A DNA stretch of 64,000 bases from Maratus speciosus (taxonomy: Eukaryota > Arthropoda > Arachnida > Araneae > Salticidae). Positions 21,119 through 33,133 of this stretch are shown here, one piece after another. A model generated the notes under the pieces. The model searched no databases, was not told where the DNA came from, and was given only the letters and a program-made list of their open reading frames with translations. The position numbers and the translations under genes are program-made. Each line of letters begins with the position of its first letter. Positions within the stretch are counted from its first letter, which is position 1. The stretch covers positions 523,099,451-523,163,450 of the forward strand of contig OZ010795.1 in the NCBI GenBank assembly GCA_963932465.1, in the 5' to 3' direction.

Positions 21119-23754
21119 TTGTGTAGTAAGAATAATGTTCAAAAGGAAACGCCGAATGTAGATACTAGTAATACTGAATCGGATAGATCTGTTACTATGC
21201 AATGTAATTCTTCTGTTTCAAAGTCAAAAATTTTTTTATTAACATGCTCAGTGATTGTTAGTCCCATTAATGAAACAGAAAATGTTAAAATCGCCCGCCT
21301 TTTAATGGATAATGGTTCGGAACGCTCGTGGTGCACGCGATCCCTAGCGAATTTTTTAAAGTTAAAACCAATTCGAAAATAAAGATTATCAGTTTATTGC
21401 TTTGGTTCTGAAAAAGCAAAAGAAAAAAATTATGACGTTGTGAAATTGATATTAAGAAGCAGAACTGACAGTCAGCAATTTATTGAGATAGAAACATTAA
21501 TTACTGATACAATAACTGCGGCTCCAGTCAGCGTACCAGATGTAGAAATTCAGGATGTTTTGAAAGGCAATGGGATAATTTTAGCTGATCAATGTAAAAA
21601 TTCTGATCAGTCAATAAACATTCTAATTGGAGGGGATATGTTTTGGAACATTATTAAGAACTGTGGCTTTCAGAAAGTAAATAAAACGCTTACTTGTATA
21701 CCGACGATATTTGGATATACTCTTCAAGGCTGTCAGCAGACGGATAATAAATCTAGGTGTGTAAATATAGTATCTGTTAATTTAAGTTTGGGAACAGATG
21801 TTCAGATGTTATGGGATTTAGAGAATTTGGGTATAAGAGATAAGGATGAATTATCTATTGCTGAGAAATGTCTTATTGAACAGTTTGAAAATAATCTAAA
21901 GTTTAATGACGGTCGTTATGAGACACGATTATTATGGAAAGAATCGCCCGTTGCGTTGCAGAGTAATTTCACGTTAGCTAAAAAGAGATTTGATGATTTA
22001 AGGAAATGTTTTGATAAGAGTGAGTGGATCGCGAATGAGTATAAACAAATAATAAATGAGCAGATGAGTAAGGAAATAATTGAAGAATGTGACAGGGATG
22101 ATAATGAGTATTTTATGCTACATCGAGCTGTTGTAAATACAAATAAAGAGACGACTAAAGTTCGCGTTGTGTATAATTGTAGCTCTAAATCGAAAGAAAA
22201 TCTGTCATTAAATGACTGTTTGGAAACTTGCCGAATTTGAATCCAAATGTACTAGATATTATATTGAATTTTAGAAAATTTAAGATCGCATTTAACGGTG
22301 ATATTGAAAAGGCATTTTTAATGATAAAAATAGCGGAAGAAGATCGCAAATTCTTAAAATTTCTTTGATTTGCTGACAATAATGAAACAGATTATAAAAT
22401 TATGCATATGAATAGATTGCCATTCGGGTGTAAAATTTCATCTTTTATTCTGAGTGGAACTATTAAGAATCACATTCGAAAGTATGAAATGGATAAACCA
22501 AGATCGGTGCATATGTTAAATACATCATTATATGTCGACGATTTATTTTCCGGTGCTAAAAGTATAGATGAGGCGTATAATTTATCTCATGATACTGTTT
22601 CAATTTTGGGGGAAGGTGGTTTCAACTTGCGAAAATTAAGGTCAAACTCTTCAGATTTGGAAAAATTATGGGAACAAAATGGATTAAACGTTGGTAAAAA
22701 GAGTCAGTTGAAGGTATTAGGGTTGAACTGGAATCCTGAGGATGATGTTTTATCGTTAGAGGTTAGATTGTTGACAGATAGCTTGGGGTCAATAAAAAAT
22801 ACAAAACTAGGTGTGTTAAGAGTGGCTGCAATGATTTTTGATCCGATTGGTGTTGCCGGTCCCTTTATTGTGAGAATAAAGCGCTTGTTGCAAGAAATTT
22901 GGGAAAGATGTATTAATTGGGATCAAGAGTTGCCTGATGATCTGAAGAAGAAGTGGTTATCGTGGTGTTCAGAAATTGAGGGACTAGAGGAAATAAAAAT
23001 CGGTAGGAATTGTTTGTTAGGACATATTAATGATAAAGTTACGGGTATTGAATTGCATGTTTTTTGTGATGCCTCGCCGATTGCATATGGAGTTGTTGCT
23101 TATTTTCGTTATCGGGATGAATTTGGTAGAGTAAAAGTATCATTTGTCATGTCAAAAAATAGAGTCGCTCCTCTAAAGAAACTCACGTTACCCCGATTGG
23201 AGTTAATGGTGGTATTGATTAGTGCTCGAATTGGAAAATATATTTGTAGTATTTTTGACGATCTGATAAATAAAACGGTATATTGGACAGATTCCGAGAT
23301 AGCTTTGCATAGGGTCAAAGGATGTGCGAAGCGTTGGAAACAGTTCGTATCCAATAGAGTTATGGAAGTACAAGAGAAAACGGATCCGAAATGTTGGTTT
23401 CACTGCAGGTCTGAGGATAACCCAGCAGATTTAATAACTAGAGGGATATCTGTCGTAAGTTTAATTGGCAGCGAAAAGTGGTTTTACGGACCGCATTGGT
23501 TACGGGAAAGTGAGGAAAATCGGCCTAAACAATTAAAAGTGAAACAGGTGGATAGGAATTCTATAGAAAATGAGGAGAAGGCGGTTTTGGTCACAAGTAT
23601 GGTTGTCAAATCGAATATAGTTGAGGAACTTTGGAGTAGATTTTCTAGTTGGAATAAATTGCTCAGAGTAGTTGCTTGGTGTTTAAGGTTTGTTGGCAAC
23701 TGTAGAAAATCAAAGGTTTTGACACCATATCTGGAAGTGAAAGAAATTAAATAA
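21119..23754 (+). pseudogene. BEL/Pao pol: protease, reverse transcriptase, RNase H, broken
   Basis: This part processes the polyprotein and copies RNA into DNA. It continues the gag frame. A protease-like motif LLMDNGSERSW lies near 21300-21330; the usual DSG/DTG reads DNG here. A stop follows at 21380. RT motif A is FNGDIEKAF (D at 22300) and the active-site YVDD is at 22531-22542. A frameshift near 22230 and a TGA at 22366 separate it from the upstream part. RNase H shows FCDAS (D at 23068), LPRLEL and WTDSEIAL. The frame ends at 23754. RT and RNase H lie together in a 450-codon intact stretch. Confidence 0.92.
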
Positions 23755-25092
23755 AGCTCATAATGCAATTATGCGATCAGTTCAAAGTAGCGAGTTCTAT
23801 AATGAGATAGAACAGTTAAAAAGGTAGAAGTGTCTTCAACCATCAAATAAGTTAAGCCAGTTGAGCTTATTTTTGAACAGTGAATGACTAATTAGAATAG
23901 GTGGCCGAATAAAGCATTCGAATTTGAGCGACACTGTGAAACATCCGATTCTCCTACCAAAAGACCACATTATTACTAAGCTTTTAATCACCTACTTTCA
24001 TTTGAAATACCTACATTGTGGACTGCAGTTGACCCATTCATTCTTGCGGCAAAAGTACTGGATTATTAGAGCCCGTGTCGCTATTCGTCGAATAATCCGA
24101 AGTTGTGTTATTTGCATACGCCATCGCGCAGAACTTTCAAAGCAAATGATGGCAGATTTACCTTATTCAAGAGTGAATCCAGGCAAACCGTTTTCGAAAA
24201 CCGGAACTGACTATGACGGTCCTTTTCATGTTAGTGCTAGACGTGGCAGAGGTATGCGTCCTACAAAAATATATGTGTGCGTCTTTGTTTGCTTTATCAC
24301 TAAAGCTGTGCACCTGGAATCCGTATATGATTTAACTGCGAACTCTTTTATTTCTACGTTAAAAAGATTTGTTGCTCGCAGAGGAAGACCCGAAGAGTTA
24401 TTCAGCGATTGTGGAAAAAACTATATTGGAGCGCGACACATATTGAAAGCATGGGTATCTCAATATGTTGGACAATATCTTGCTGATGAAGGTATCCAGT
24501 GGAGAACAAACGCTCCTTCCGCACCTCATTTCGGTGGACTTTGGGAGGCCTCCGTAAAAACTATGAAATATCATATGAGAAGGGTGATCGGTCAGCAAAT
24601 TCTGAGTTATGAAGAATTCAATACATATTTAACGGAAATTGAGGCGGTAATGAATTCTCGTCCATTAATTCCAGTCACGGACGATCCTACGGATTTGTCA
24701 GCCCTTACCCCTGGACATTTCCTAATAGGAACTGAACTAAAAGCATTACCGGAGCCTGACATACGGTCTGAAAGGATTACCCTTAGAAAACGTTACAAAC
24801 TGGTTACGCAATTATCACAATCCTTTTGGAAAGGTGGCAAAAGGACTATCTAACCCAATTACAAATACGAAGCAAATGGAGAAAAAATTATCCAAATATT
24901 CAAATTAATGATCTGGTTATTATAAAAGAGGAAAATTTACCCCCATTAAAATGGAAAATGGGTCGAGTTTTGCAAGTTTACCAGGGCAGTCGTGAAAGAG
25001 TTCGTGTTGTAAAATTAAGAACTGCTCATGGTGAAATAACCAGACCTATTCATAAATTGGTGCTATTAATGAGTGAAAATTTAAATGAGTAA
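23755..25092 (+). pseudogene. BEL/Pao integrase, broken
   Basis: Integrase joins the element's DNA to the chromosome in the nucleus. After a broken linker (stops near 23752, 23825 and 23884), a 309-codon frame (23924-24853) carries a zinc-binding H..H..C..C region (LHCG, SCVIC). The catalytic core has D in GTDYDGPF (about 24209), D in FSDCGKN (24407) and E in GGLWEASVK (24545), with 45 residues between the last two, in keeping with BEL/Pao. A single-base frameshift near 24835 moves the C-terminal 80 residues (from KDYLTQLQ) to another frame ending at 25092. The triad itself is preserved. Confidence 0.92.
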
Positions 25093-25307
25093 TTTGTTTA
25101 TTCCATTATTATCTGTTATTGTATAAAGGTTAAAGTTAATCAAGTTTTCCTCTTATGTGTAAGTATTATGTTTAATAACTTCTATATAACTGTAAGGTAT
25201 GTATTACGTTCCGTTTAAGTGATATTCTGTATAAATAACCTGTGTTGTATTCTGAAAAAAAAATGATATTATGTAATTGATGTCTTAGAAGCCATCGGGC
25301 CCCAGTA

Positions 25308-25473
25308 TGTTTGAATGAGAGGTGGCGCCATTCTGCGTTTTCCAGACGCATGTTTTTTTAACTTACTTTTTCGTTCTATGTTTTTTGTAGTCTGTCTTGT
25401 GTTGTCATCCAATAAATACGTTAAAATGTGAGCTCGTGCTTTCTACTTCCAAAATTTCAGCGGAGTCGGATCA
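25308..25473 (+). repeat. 3' LTR of the BEL element
   Basis: 166 bp from TGTTTGAATGAGAGG to GCGGAGTCGGATCA, followed by ATAAC (25474-25478). It has an AATAAA at 25411-25416 that could end the transcript. It lacks the insertion found in the 5' LTR and so shows that insertion's empty site. No clear polypurine tract precedes it. Confidence 0.93.
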
Positions 25474-25589
25474 ATAACTTTATAATTCTTTACAAATCTC
25501 TTCCAAACTCATACATAAAATCAAGGGGCATAAAATCTCGGTCAAGTTCGTTAATGCGCAATATCTGTCCAAGGGGATGGAAATAGGGA

Positions 25590-25866
25590 GGAGTTTTGTG
25601 AAAACCGAAAAAAAAAACCCATAACTTCTTAATTTTTTTACATATCAAATCAGTTTAAAGTTTTTACTACTTCGAAAAATTTGGCCAAAAAATGATGTAT
25701 CACAGATTTTTTATAAAATTAAAAATGTGTTCAAGGGGTGCAATAAATAGGGTTTTAGGGAGAAAAAAATTCATAACTTCACCAATTCTCAAGCTATCGA
25801 ATCCAATTAAATTTATTATAAATCTTCGTAATATTATCGACAAGTTTTGGATAGGACCAATTCGTA

Positions 25867-25900
<34 letters not shown>

Positions 25901-26045
25901 GAAAAAAAGGGGGGGAGTTGAATAAGAAAAAATCCATAACTTCGTCAATACACAAGATATAAAATCCGCATAAATTTATTATACATCTTCTTAATATTAT
26001 CTATAACATTTATATTGACAAGTTTTCGATAGGACCAATTCTTGC
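25590..26045 (+). repeat. Three diverged tandem units, about 155 bp
   Basis: Units begin near 25618, 25772 and 25931 with CATAACTTC or a close variant. Two of them share GACAAGTTTTGGATAGGACC. A 35-base A/G-rich run (about 25867-25915) lies between units 2 and 3. This is the short array of the outer Helentron-like element. Confidence 0.65.
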
Positions 26046-26667
26046 AGCAAAAACAAATAAAAAATACATAGTGGTTGAAGGGAAAAAAATAATCGTGTTA
26101 AGGGTGTATTCAAATCCAAACTTCTTATTTTCTGACTCATTTTTGCTGTCAAATGCATCCAATTGGCAGGTGGCAGGTTCAGAAACTATATAACGTACTG
26201 TAAAGATGATAGAGGCAGAATATATTTCAAAAAAGGATGTCAAATTGGGCATTTTGAACTGAATTTCCCGAAGCAATTATGTTAGAAACGAAAAATATTG
26301 TCCTACTGACAAAATAATTATTTATAAATCAAGTTTTAATCAATTGAACGAAAAATAAAAACACAGGTCGCTTATAAATCTCTTCAAAAATCACGTCAGC
26401 AAGTATCATATTTTTCTATTAAAAATTAATCTGATAATGTGCCAGAAAATTTAGAGTTGTTGAGCATGGAAATGTATTTTTTGAATCCCGCCGTAATATG
26501 ATTCTGATAAAACCAGCTCTTATATAAAATGAAATAAAACTCGTCAAAAGCGACCAGATAAAATTGTTAAAGTGGGTTTATCTTTAATCATTATTTAGTT
26601 TTTGTTGGTGAAATTAGTATACTTAACTTCAAAATCTACCTCCCCGTGTAGGCCGGGCCGGCAAGGA

Positions 26668-27394
26668 TTTTTTTTTATACAATTTTCTTAATATTAGGTA
26701 TTATTATTATTTTAAATATGCTATATATCACAACGTAGAATTATTATGCATGCATTAGTGTACATTAAAAGTAATATTGGCAGTTATATAACCTTTTTTT
26801 TTTTTTTTTTTTTTTTTGAACTTTCAAGGTAATAAATGTTTGTTCGAGATGTAAATATTTGAAGTTTTGTATTATTTTTTATCAATATATTAGTGTAATT
26901 TTAAAACACATACCAACTTTTGTTGCAAAATTATAAGTCTACCATTTAACAAAACATCAGGTTTCTAAAGCCAAATTTAATGCGCATGGACCATTTTTAA
27001 TTAAAGTGATTAATTAACATATTTTAATTAATAACTTAATTATTTATACATAATTTTAAATAAAATTGTTTAATTTAATTAGAAAATTCATGAATTATTA
27101 TGTGTGCAAAATTTCCTTACAATTCCACGAAAATTGAAAAAAAAAAAAAAATTAACAACGACCATTTGGAAAATGATTTTTTCAAAGACATAAAAAATAG
27201 CACGGGGTTGATCATACATTACGTACGCTATGAATTTAACATTAATAGTGTTATTACACGTAAAAATTGCAAGCGACAAAAATCGCCTGCGACTCGTCAG
27301 ATTTCCTGAAACTTACGTATTATCCAAGCATTTCATTGGCTGCTCGGGAAAAGGCTTTTCCAAGAAATCTGACGACCAATTTTAAATGAAATTT
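26668..27394. other. AT-rich stretch, no gene seen
   Basis: T run near 26794-26818. Nothing coding or repeated is recognised. Confidence 0.45.
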
Positions 27395-27560
27395 CATTCT
27401 TAAACTTCTAAACATCGCACAATATTACTTTTTACACCGTCGTATAGAGAAAAAATGTACTTTTAAATGCAATTTGTTTGAAAGCTGTATATCAATTTGT
27501 TTCTGAGTTATTAATTTTTTTGTAGTTTTTATTACTTTTTTGTCATAGTGGAAACAGAAT
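27395..27560 (-). repeat. Long AT-rich dispersed repeat, inverted fragment
   Basis: On the minus strand AAAAAAGTAATAAAAACTA, ACAGCTTTCAAACAAATTGC and CTATACGACGGT match 10035-10180 in order. It is the tail end of the family whose long copies lie at 6.8-10.2 and 52-54.3 kb. Confidence 0.6.
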
Positions 27561-30500
27561 TATCCATCGCTGTTGAAAGTGAAGGGAAAACACATACTGT
27601 ATAGACCAATCAGAAAACGAATAAAATGTGGATTCAACCAATAAAACGCCTCAGATATGTTTTTGATTTCCTACCCTGACAGAGAACAATAACCATTTTC
27701 CCAAATGGTTAAAAATGCTGATAAAAATGCTGATTTGATATGTTCGATCGTTCACTGCTCCATTAAATAAATTTTGTATAGGCAGAAATATATCAGCAAA
27801 GATGCAGAAATTGTTTTAGCCAATGTTTGCTAACTGTTGAAAAATTGCTCTCCCACAATGGAACACAATAATGAATGGCCTTCTTTACAAAACAATCAGC
27901 CAACGTACCATTTGTAACAACGGCCCAACAATGGCGCAACAGTTACATATCTGCTCAGAATCTTTCTCGGATACTCTCTGAATTAGAGGATAATCTGCAT
28001 CTTTCAGTTCCGAACAAATTTCAAAGTCCACTATTCACAAACATACTACTTCCCAATGGTTTCCTGACACTGTCTACGTTGCATCAACCATCTTTGCTAC
28101 TTGGACAATCAACTAAAAAAGGAATTGTTAGATGCTTTGTTTTATAATGTTTCATAGAATACCAATCACATTATATTATTATTTCCGATAAATAAAATTT
28201 CATAAAAAAAATACCTGGGAATATAACATAAAAAAGTATTTCTGGTTTTAGATATCTTTAACATAAACATTTTGTCAGTTGAGTTTATTATCGATCTCTA
28301 AAAGATTTCTTTTTAAAAATGTACTTAAATTTCAAGCACGTGTGACGAATTTAGTTTAAAAAATTTACATTCATATTTGCATACCTTTTATAAGATCTGG
28401 TGAAATTTTTATATAACTACTAGTGAGATAATATAAGTTTGATCCTACTGAATTTGACACAAGTATGGCATTCATATCTCGAAGGCAAGTTTTGTCATAT
28501 TTCTGTCTACTATTTCCGAAGTTTTATAATGTTTATTTCTCATCGGCTGTCAGCAAAACTTTCTTTTATATTACATTATGAAACTGAGGGGGGGGGGGGG
28601 TTCTATTTATAAATTTGGAAGATAATGTTCGTGAAATGTATGTAAAAAATACATTATAATGATTTAAATTTATATTTCCGATTCCACAAACTATTATAAA
28701 AAATTAAATGCATTAAATTTTAAATTTTACATACAATTTTCAAATTTAGATAATTATTTTTTAATAACATTTAGAACGTATTTTAAAGTAATCAATAAAA
28801 AAATTACTTTTTTTCTGTAAAAATGATCCTATAGCTAAGCTAAATTATAACTGAATTATAAACTTTAAATCCTACTTTTATCGTCAAAACATTAATTAGT
28901 GTCATACAAAATTGCTTGCAGAACAATTCAAAGGAATGCAAATGAATTCAGAAGCAATGTGTTTTAATGTAAAGACTGAAATATTCAGTCAAGCAAATTT
29001 AATTTCTATGGTTGAAAAAGCCTCTGTACGGCGTGTTTCTGCGACCTTAGAAAAACCACCACATAATGTGTCTCACTGATTAAGTGTACACGCACTTTGC
29101 CAAAAATGACACTTAATAACAATTGACAATATGTTTTAAACATGCAAAATTCAAAAAGTATTATAAAATTAAAGGTTTTTATTGCATAACAATAATGGAA
29201 ACTCATGCATCTGGGAAAGATTATGAAACACATTTCAAGAGCAACATAACATAATTAAATTCGATAAAAAAATGTAATGAAATTCAAAATAAGGTAAATG
29301 CACCTATAGCGTACCATGTAATTAGTAGACCACTAATTTTTAAAATTTAAAAAAAAGCCCAAAATTCATTTCTTTTAAGCAACTGGGATAAATCTGATAG
29401 ACTAACATCCTTAAATGTTAACTTTCGATAAACTGTTCGGATTAATCGTTTTTTTTTCTGCTGGCACATTTGTTTATTTTCTAGAGTGTCTTCTGAAATA
29501 TTTTTTTTATTCTTAGAGATTTCATTAAGAGGTATGCTTTTATTTAAAACATTGTTTCTGTAATAATATGTTTCCTTTTAAATTAAACTACTGTTGATAT
29601 ACTCCATTGTATTTTAAATAATTTGTTAGATAAGACGAAAACTTACAGATTCATGCACCAGAAATTTACTAGGTCCACTACTGGAGCCATGGAGGAAGAT
29701 AACGTTTTTCCTTTACATTTTTTGTCCGAAGAATATATTTTGAAATTTTGGATGTTTATTCTGGTACTTGAAGGTTAGTCTGAGGCTAAAAAAATATTTT
29801 TTTTCTTAAATTCACGAACATTTTAATAACAATTAGATAGTTATCTATAAGTGGTCCACTACTCGTGCGTTTCCATTACTCAATTTTAAAAAGGCATAGT
29901 GCATTAAAAGTGCATTTTCAAAAGTCTCTGTCCATATAGGATAATGTGTACAAATTCTGCCATGAAACAAGGCATATGATCTACAGAATTTATGTACACC
30001 ACATAATATAATAAAAGTAAGTCAAGATTTAAATTGCTTACAGTAGCGAAAAGCGTACATCCAGCAATTATCGATCGCAGTCAATCCTGTAACGAAAGTT
30101 TTTTTGTGCGTACTAGTAAACGAACGATATCTCCTACGCACTCTATAATATATAGAAAATATTGTCTATTGATCATTGATGATTTCTTTTTCCATTATGT
30201 AATAAGTATTATAACATCATTAAAATGCAACAAAACCTATTTTTCCCAATATGTCATATTGTAATGATATTCTATACTCCTGATAAAGTTTAATGTAGTA
30301 TAAAAATCAATCTCATTATGATTCAATTGTCGTAACATCAATAAACAAAACTGACTAAGCAAACGTTTCTGCACGTAGACTATAATAGAAAGAATTTCTT
30401 TTCTTTGTCTTTCTAGCAGATATGTAAATTCTACACACTTTATTGAAAGTTACATGACAATCCGATTATATTTATGAAAATTCTTACACGACAAGACAGA

Positions 30501-31289
30501 TAGAATGAATTTATAAATGCATTTAGTCTTTGTTGGAAAGTGTGAAAAAAACTGCATAAACATTTTACCTGGCTTTTATGGTGTAAATTTAAGAGGGTAT
30601 TTTTTTTTCCGGTCGAAAAAATCGATTTTACTCTTTTAGGTTTTCCTATACTGTATAGTTTCTCGAATTCGGAGTCTTTTCGTAGTTATTTAGTGTTTCA
30701 TTTCAACGCGTCCGTAGTCTTTCGCTGTTTTGGAGCATTGTAAACGCATTTTACGCAAAATAACTTTTTTCAAACTGGGCGGTATCAAAACGTAAAAATA
30801 TTTAACCGATCTTGCTGTGTTTGTTTAATTAAGCTCGATATAATTAATTGGACCTTAAACAAATTTTAGCCATTTTTATTTAAAAAAAAAAAAAAAAAAA
30901 AAAAGTTAGAAGCACGTCAAATTGCGGAAAAAGACGGCAGAAATAGATATATTATTTAATCGCTGCGTCTTAATTGATTTTCAATTTTTTGATCTCAAAC
31001 TGGTTGAAAGTAAAGTCAATATTATCCACTTTTAAAATCATTAACGGAAATTGATTGCAAACGTCTGTGGCGATCGATTGGATCCCACCCGATTGGAAGT
31101 GCATGACGTGCATGCTAGGGAATCCAAAGATGCAACCCAAGCTACATCATCAAATTTTTATTAAGAAATTTTTGCAATTTTCTCCTACAGATAACAAATA
31201 ACATACAAAAAAACTCGGAGCTAAAATCTTTGTAGAGATCTCAACTCTCTTGATCAGCATAAAGTGAGTTACTAGCTTAGAGTAATTGG
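27561..31289. other. AT-rich, mostly unique sequence
   Basis: No recognisable gene. It holds a G12 run near 28588-28599 and an A run near 30882-30904. At 27859-28147 several short coding-like pieces appear in different frames (MEHNNEWPSLQNNQPTYH, then NLSRILSELEDNLHL, then LKKELLDALFYN). That could be a decayed gene or chance. No family is recognised. Confidence 0.4.
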
Positions 31290-31600
31290 TTTGGACTTTT
31301 GCTTGACTCTAACATTCTCGCCTACTGGTCATGAGATCCCTGGTTCAAATCCCGGCAAAGCCAATTTCATTCTCTGTCTTCATTGGTGAACCGGACAAAC
31401 ACGCAACTTTCCACAACCTTCAACAACAATCGTCTCATCTCATAACCAAATGATGGCAGCCCAAAAATTGAATCTCCAGCAGGCAAAGCTTGTGAAACGC
31501 TCACAGCCCAAAGTCAGCCATCCCGCGCATCACACACGAGTGCATATCGCTCATGAGACGTCAGCAATCTTTATCACTGGGGATGGAGCGTGTAGTGATG
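31290..31600 (+). repeat. tRNA-derived sequence, probable SINE
   Basis: The first 73 bases resemble a tRNA of glycine type. GGTTTGG can pair with CAAAGCC as an acceptor stem (one mismatch, one wobble). ATTCTCGCCT matches the usual Gly anticodon arm start. CCTGGTTCAAATCCCGG is a B box with four of five T-stem pairs. The A-box region is degraded. A more GC-rich body follows to about 31600, which suits a SINE better than a tRNA gene. Confidence 0.5.
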
Positions 31601-31602
31601 TC

Positions 31603-32731
31603 ACTGGCTGTTAAAATCTAACGTCCACCCAACCAATCAGGGATCTCTTTGCCTGCTGTGAACCCCACCAGAGTAAGATCGGCAAGCTCAGAGGTCAGAA
31701 TAAGATGGCCAAACTACGCAGGAACTCCAAATGCTTGTTTGACTCGTTTTCCAATGTTTTGTGATCAACTCATAAAACTGCTACAGAAAGCAGTGGAGAA
31801 ATCAGTAATCTAGGCTTATTAGTTCAATGAAAGGGGGGGGGGGGATATAAAGAAAAACTTACTAAGACAAAATTGAAAAAGACAGGATAATTTTTCGTTT
31901 TAAGCAGGTTTTTGTCATAACAGGTAGCGCAATTCTAATACAATGAAATCTGCTTAGACGGAATCACATGGGACCAAACGAATTCCGTTTTAGACAGATT
32001 CCGGTCTTACAATAAAGGTGCAGATTCCCAAAATCTCGAAGGGCCCAGTGGCTTCTAAACCCAAAAAATCCAGTGACCACATTGTGAAACAAATGAATAA
32101 AAAAAAAAAATAGTGTTTATAAGGGGTGGGGGGGCTAAAAAAAACCCTCAGGAGTTCAAAGTGAAGTATTTGAAATTGGATGTATGACATGTATGTACAT
32201 GGGTAATGATATTAAATGTGACGAAGGATTACTAGTTTTTGAATATTTAGCAACATGTAATAAGCTGACCGCCTATGAAAAAAAAAATGTAATTTTTTTC
32301 TTTTTGATCTTAGTTCAGTTTATATATGTTTTTGCACTAAACATGTAACAATTTGTTCGCGTGACCTTAATTGATTTATGTACTTCAAACTATAGTATGT
32401 AATTTAATAAATATTTCAACATTAAAACAAAAATTCAATATTTTAATTTTTAATATTTGATATAAAAAGGTTAATTCTAAATTAGAATCTAAAGTGTGTA
32501 ATATGACTGAATGAATTTATTATTGCTGTTGCGATGCATTACTATGAATTTTCAAATTAATAAACAATACTGCCAATTTTGAGTAATATTTCAAATGAAA
32601 ATATGACTATTTCGATAAGTGCAAACGCTATTTAAAAAATATATATATATCAAAATTGGTGTTTTGAAGCAATTTTTCAGCACAGACAAAGCGAAAAAAA
32701 GGTCCCCATGAGACATTAATCACACATGACA
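31603..32731 (+). repeat. Left arm of a large inverted repeat
   Basis: From ACTGGCTGTTAAAATCTAAC to GTCCCCATGAGACATTAATC this arm matches the complement of 34534-36486 throughout, with scattered substitutions and small indels. Inside, AATGAAATCTGCTTAGACGG (31943) resembles pogo/Tigger-type ends. A TA at 32290-32291 is the empty site of the MITE found in the right arm. No coding sequence. Confidence 0.9.
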
Positions 32732-32894
32732 TAAACCAAAATGAAATTGCAATGCATTTATCGAACAATAAAAAACGACATTCGATTCCAAAGTACAATC
32801 TGCTAATTTCATGCTTTATGTTTAAGAATGAGTTTGCATATGTCAGAAAATTTGTCACTGTTAAACGAATTTTTTTAGGAAAGGGAGAGGGTAT

Positions 32895-33133
32895 GTTTGG
32901 TTGGGTTGATTTTTGACGGCCGATTTATCTACTCGAGGGATAGGCCCGAGGGAGAGTGCCCTGTGTGGGAATCTTTCTAAGAGAGCCTAACCCGTATTTA
33001 CGCTTGGAAATCCAATGTTCGATGAAAACCACGAAAACTCCGAACGATTAGGCCGACGGGCGCGATTGAGTTCGAACCCAGCATCCCCCGTCTACTAGCT
33101 TCGAGCGCAGAACCTCTCGGCCACTGGTGGGGC
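32895..33133 (-). mobile_element. tRNA-derived SINE, copy 1
   Basis: On the minus strand it starts GCCCCACCAGTGGCCGAGAGG. It has an A box TGGCCGAGAGG and a B box GGTTCGAACTC, the two internal RNA polymerase III promoter parts. A body follows (CGTTCGGAGTTTTCGTGGTT, ACGGGTTAGGCTC, CTCGGGCCTAT), and it ends in an AACC-rich tail. It matches copy 2 at 41844-42087. No clear target duplication. It lies in the spacer of the inverted repeat. Confidence 0.85.

Larger units (their letters stand above)
17131..25473 (+). mobile_element. BEL/Pao LTR retrotransposon, disabled
   Basis: It is bounded by 166-bp LTRs (TG...CA) and a 5-bp duplication. Without the 2,185-bp insertion in its 5' LTR it is about 6.16 kb. 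The order is gag, protease, RT, RNase H, integrase, as in BEL/Pao. There is no env-like frame after the integrase. The LTRs differ at about three of 166 positions. That low divergence points to a fairly recent insertion and roughly fits the number of lesions under neutral decay. This element inserted into the Helentron-like element that starts at 16919. Confidence 0.93.
16919..26667 (+). mobile_element. Outer Helentron-like element, split by a BEL retrotransposon
   Basis: The 5' part is 16919-17130 and the 3' part 25474-26667, about 1.4 kb once the retrotransposon is removed. It starts with a stem-loop (AGGTAGATTTC...GAAATACTACCT). A CTAT/TA microsatellite follows, then three diverged tandem units (CATAACTTC near 25618, 25772, 25931). 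It ends AAAATCTACCT, a GCCGG-G-CCGGC hairpin, AAGGA, and a T run. The 3' ATCTACCT complements the 5' AGGTAGAT, an asymmetric terminal repeat. Insertion is between T and T. These traits fit non-autonomous Helentrons. The class is inference, as no Rep/helicase is present. Confidence 0.62.

Noticed and set aside
21014..24598. Minus-strand frames over the BEL element
   Set aside because: Antisense shadows of gag and pol. None has motifs of its own.
17131..25473. Idea that the number of BEL lesions is too high for its LTR similarity
   Set aside because: About 2% LTR divergence predicts roughly this many stops and indels over 5 kb of neutral sequence, and three differences are too few for a stronger claim.
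27859..28147. Possible exon or gene (MEHNNEWPSLQNNQPTYH and following pieces)
   Set aside because: The coding-like pieces are in different frames with stops between them, no splice structure is convincing, and no family is recognised. It is mentioned only inside the surrounding stretch.
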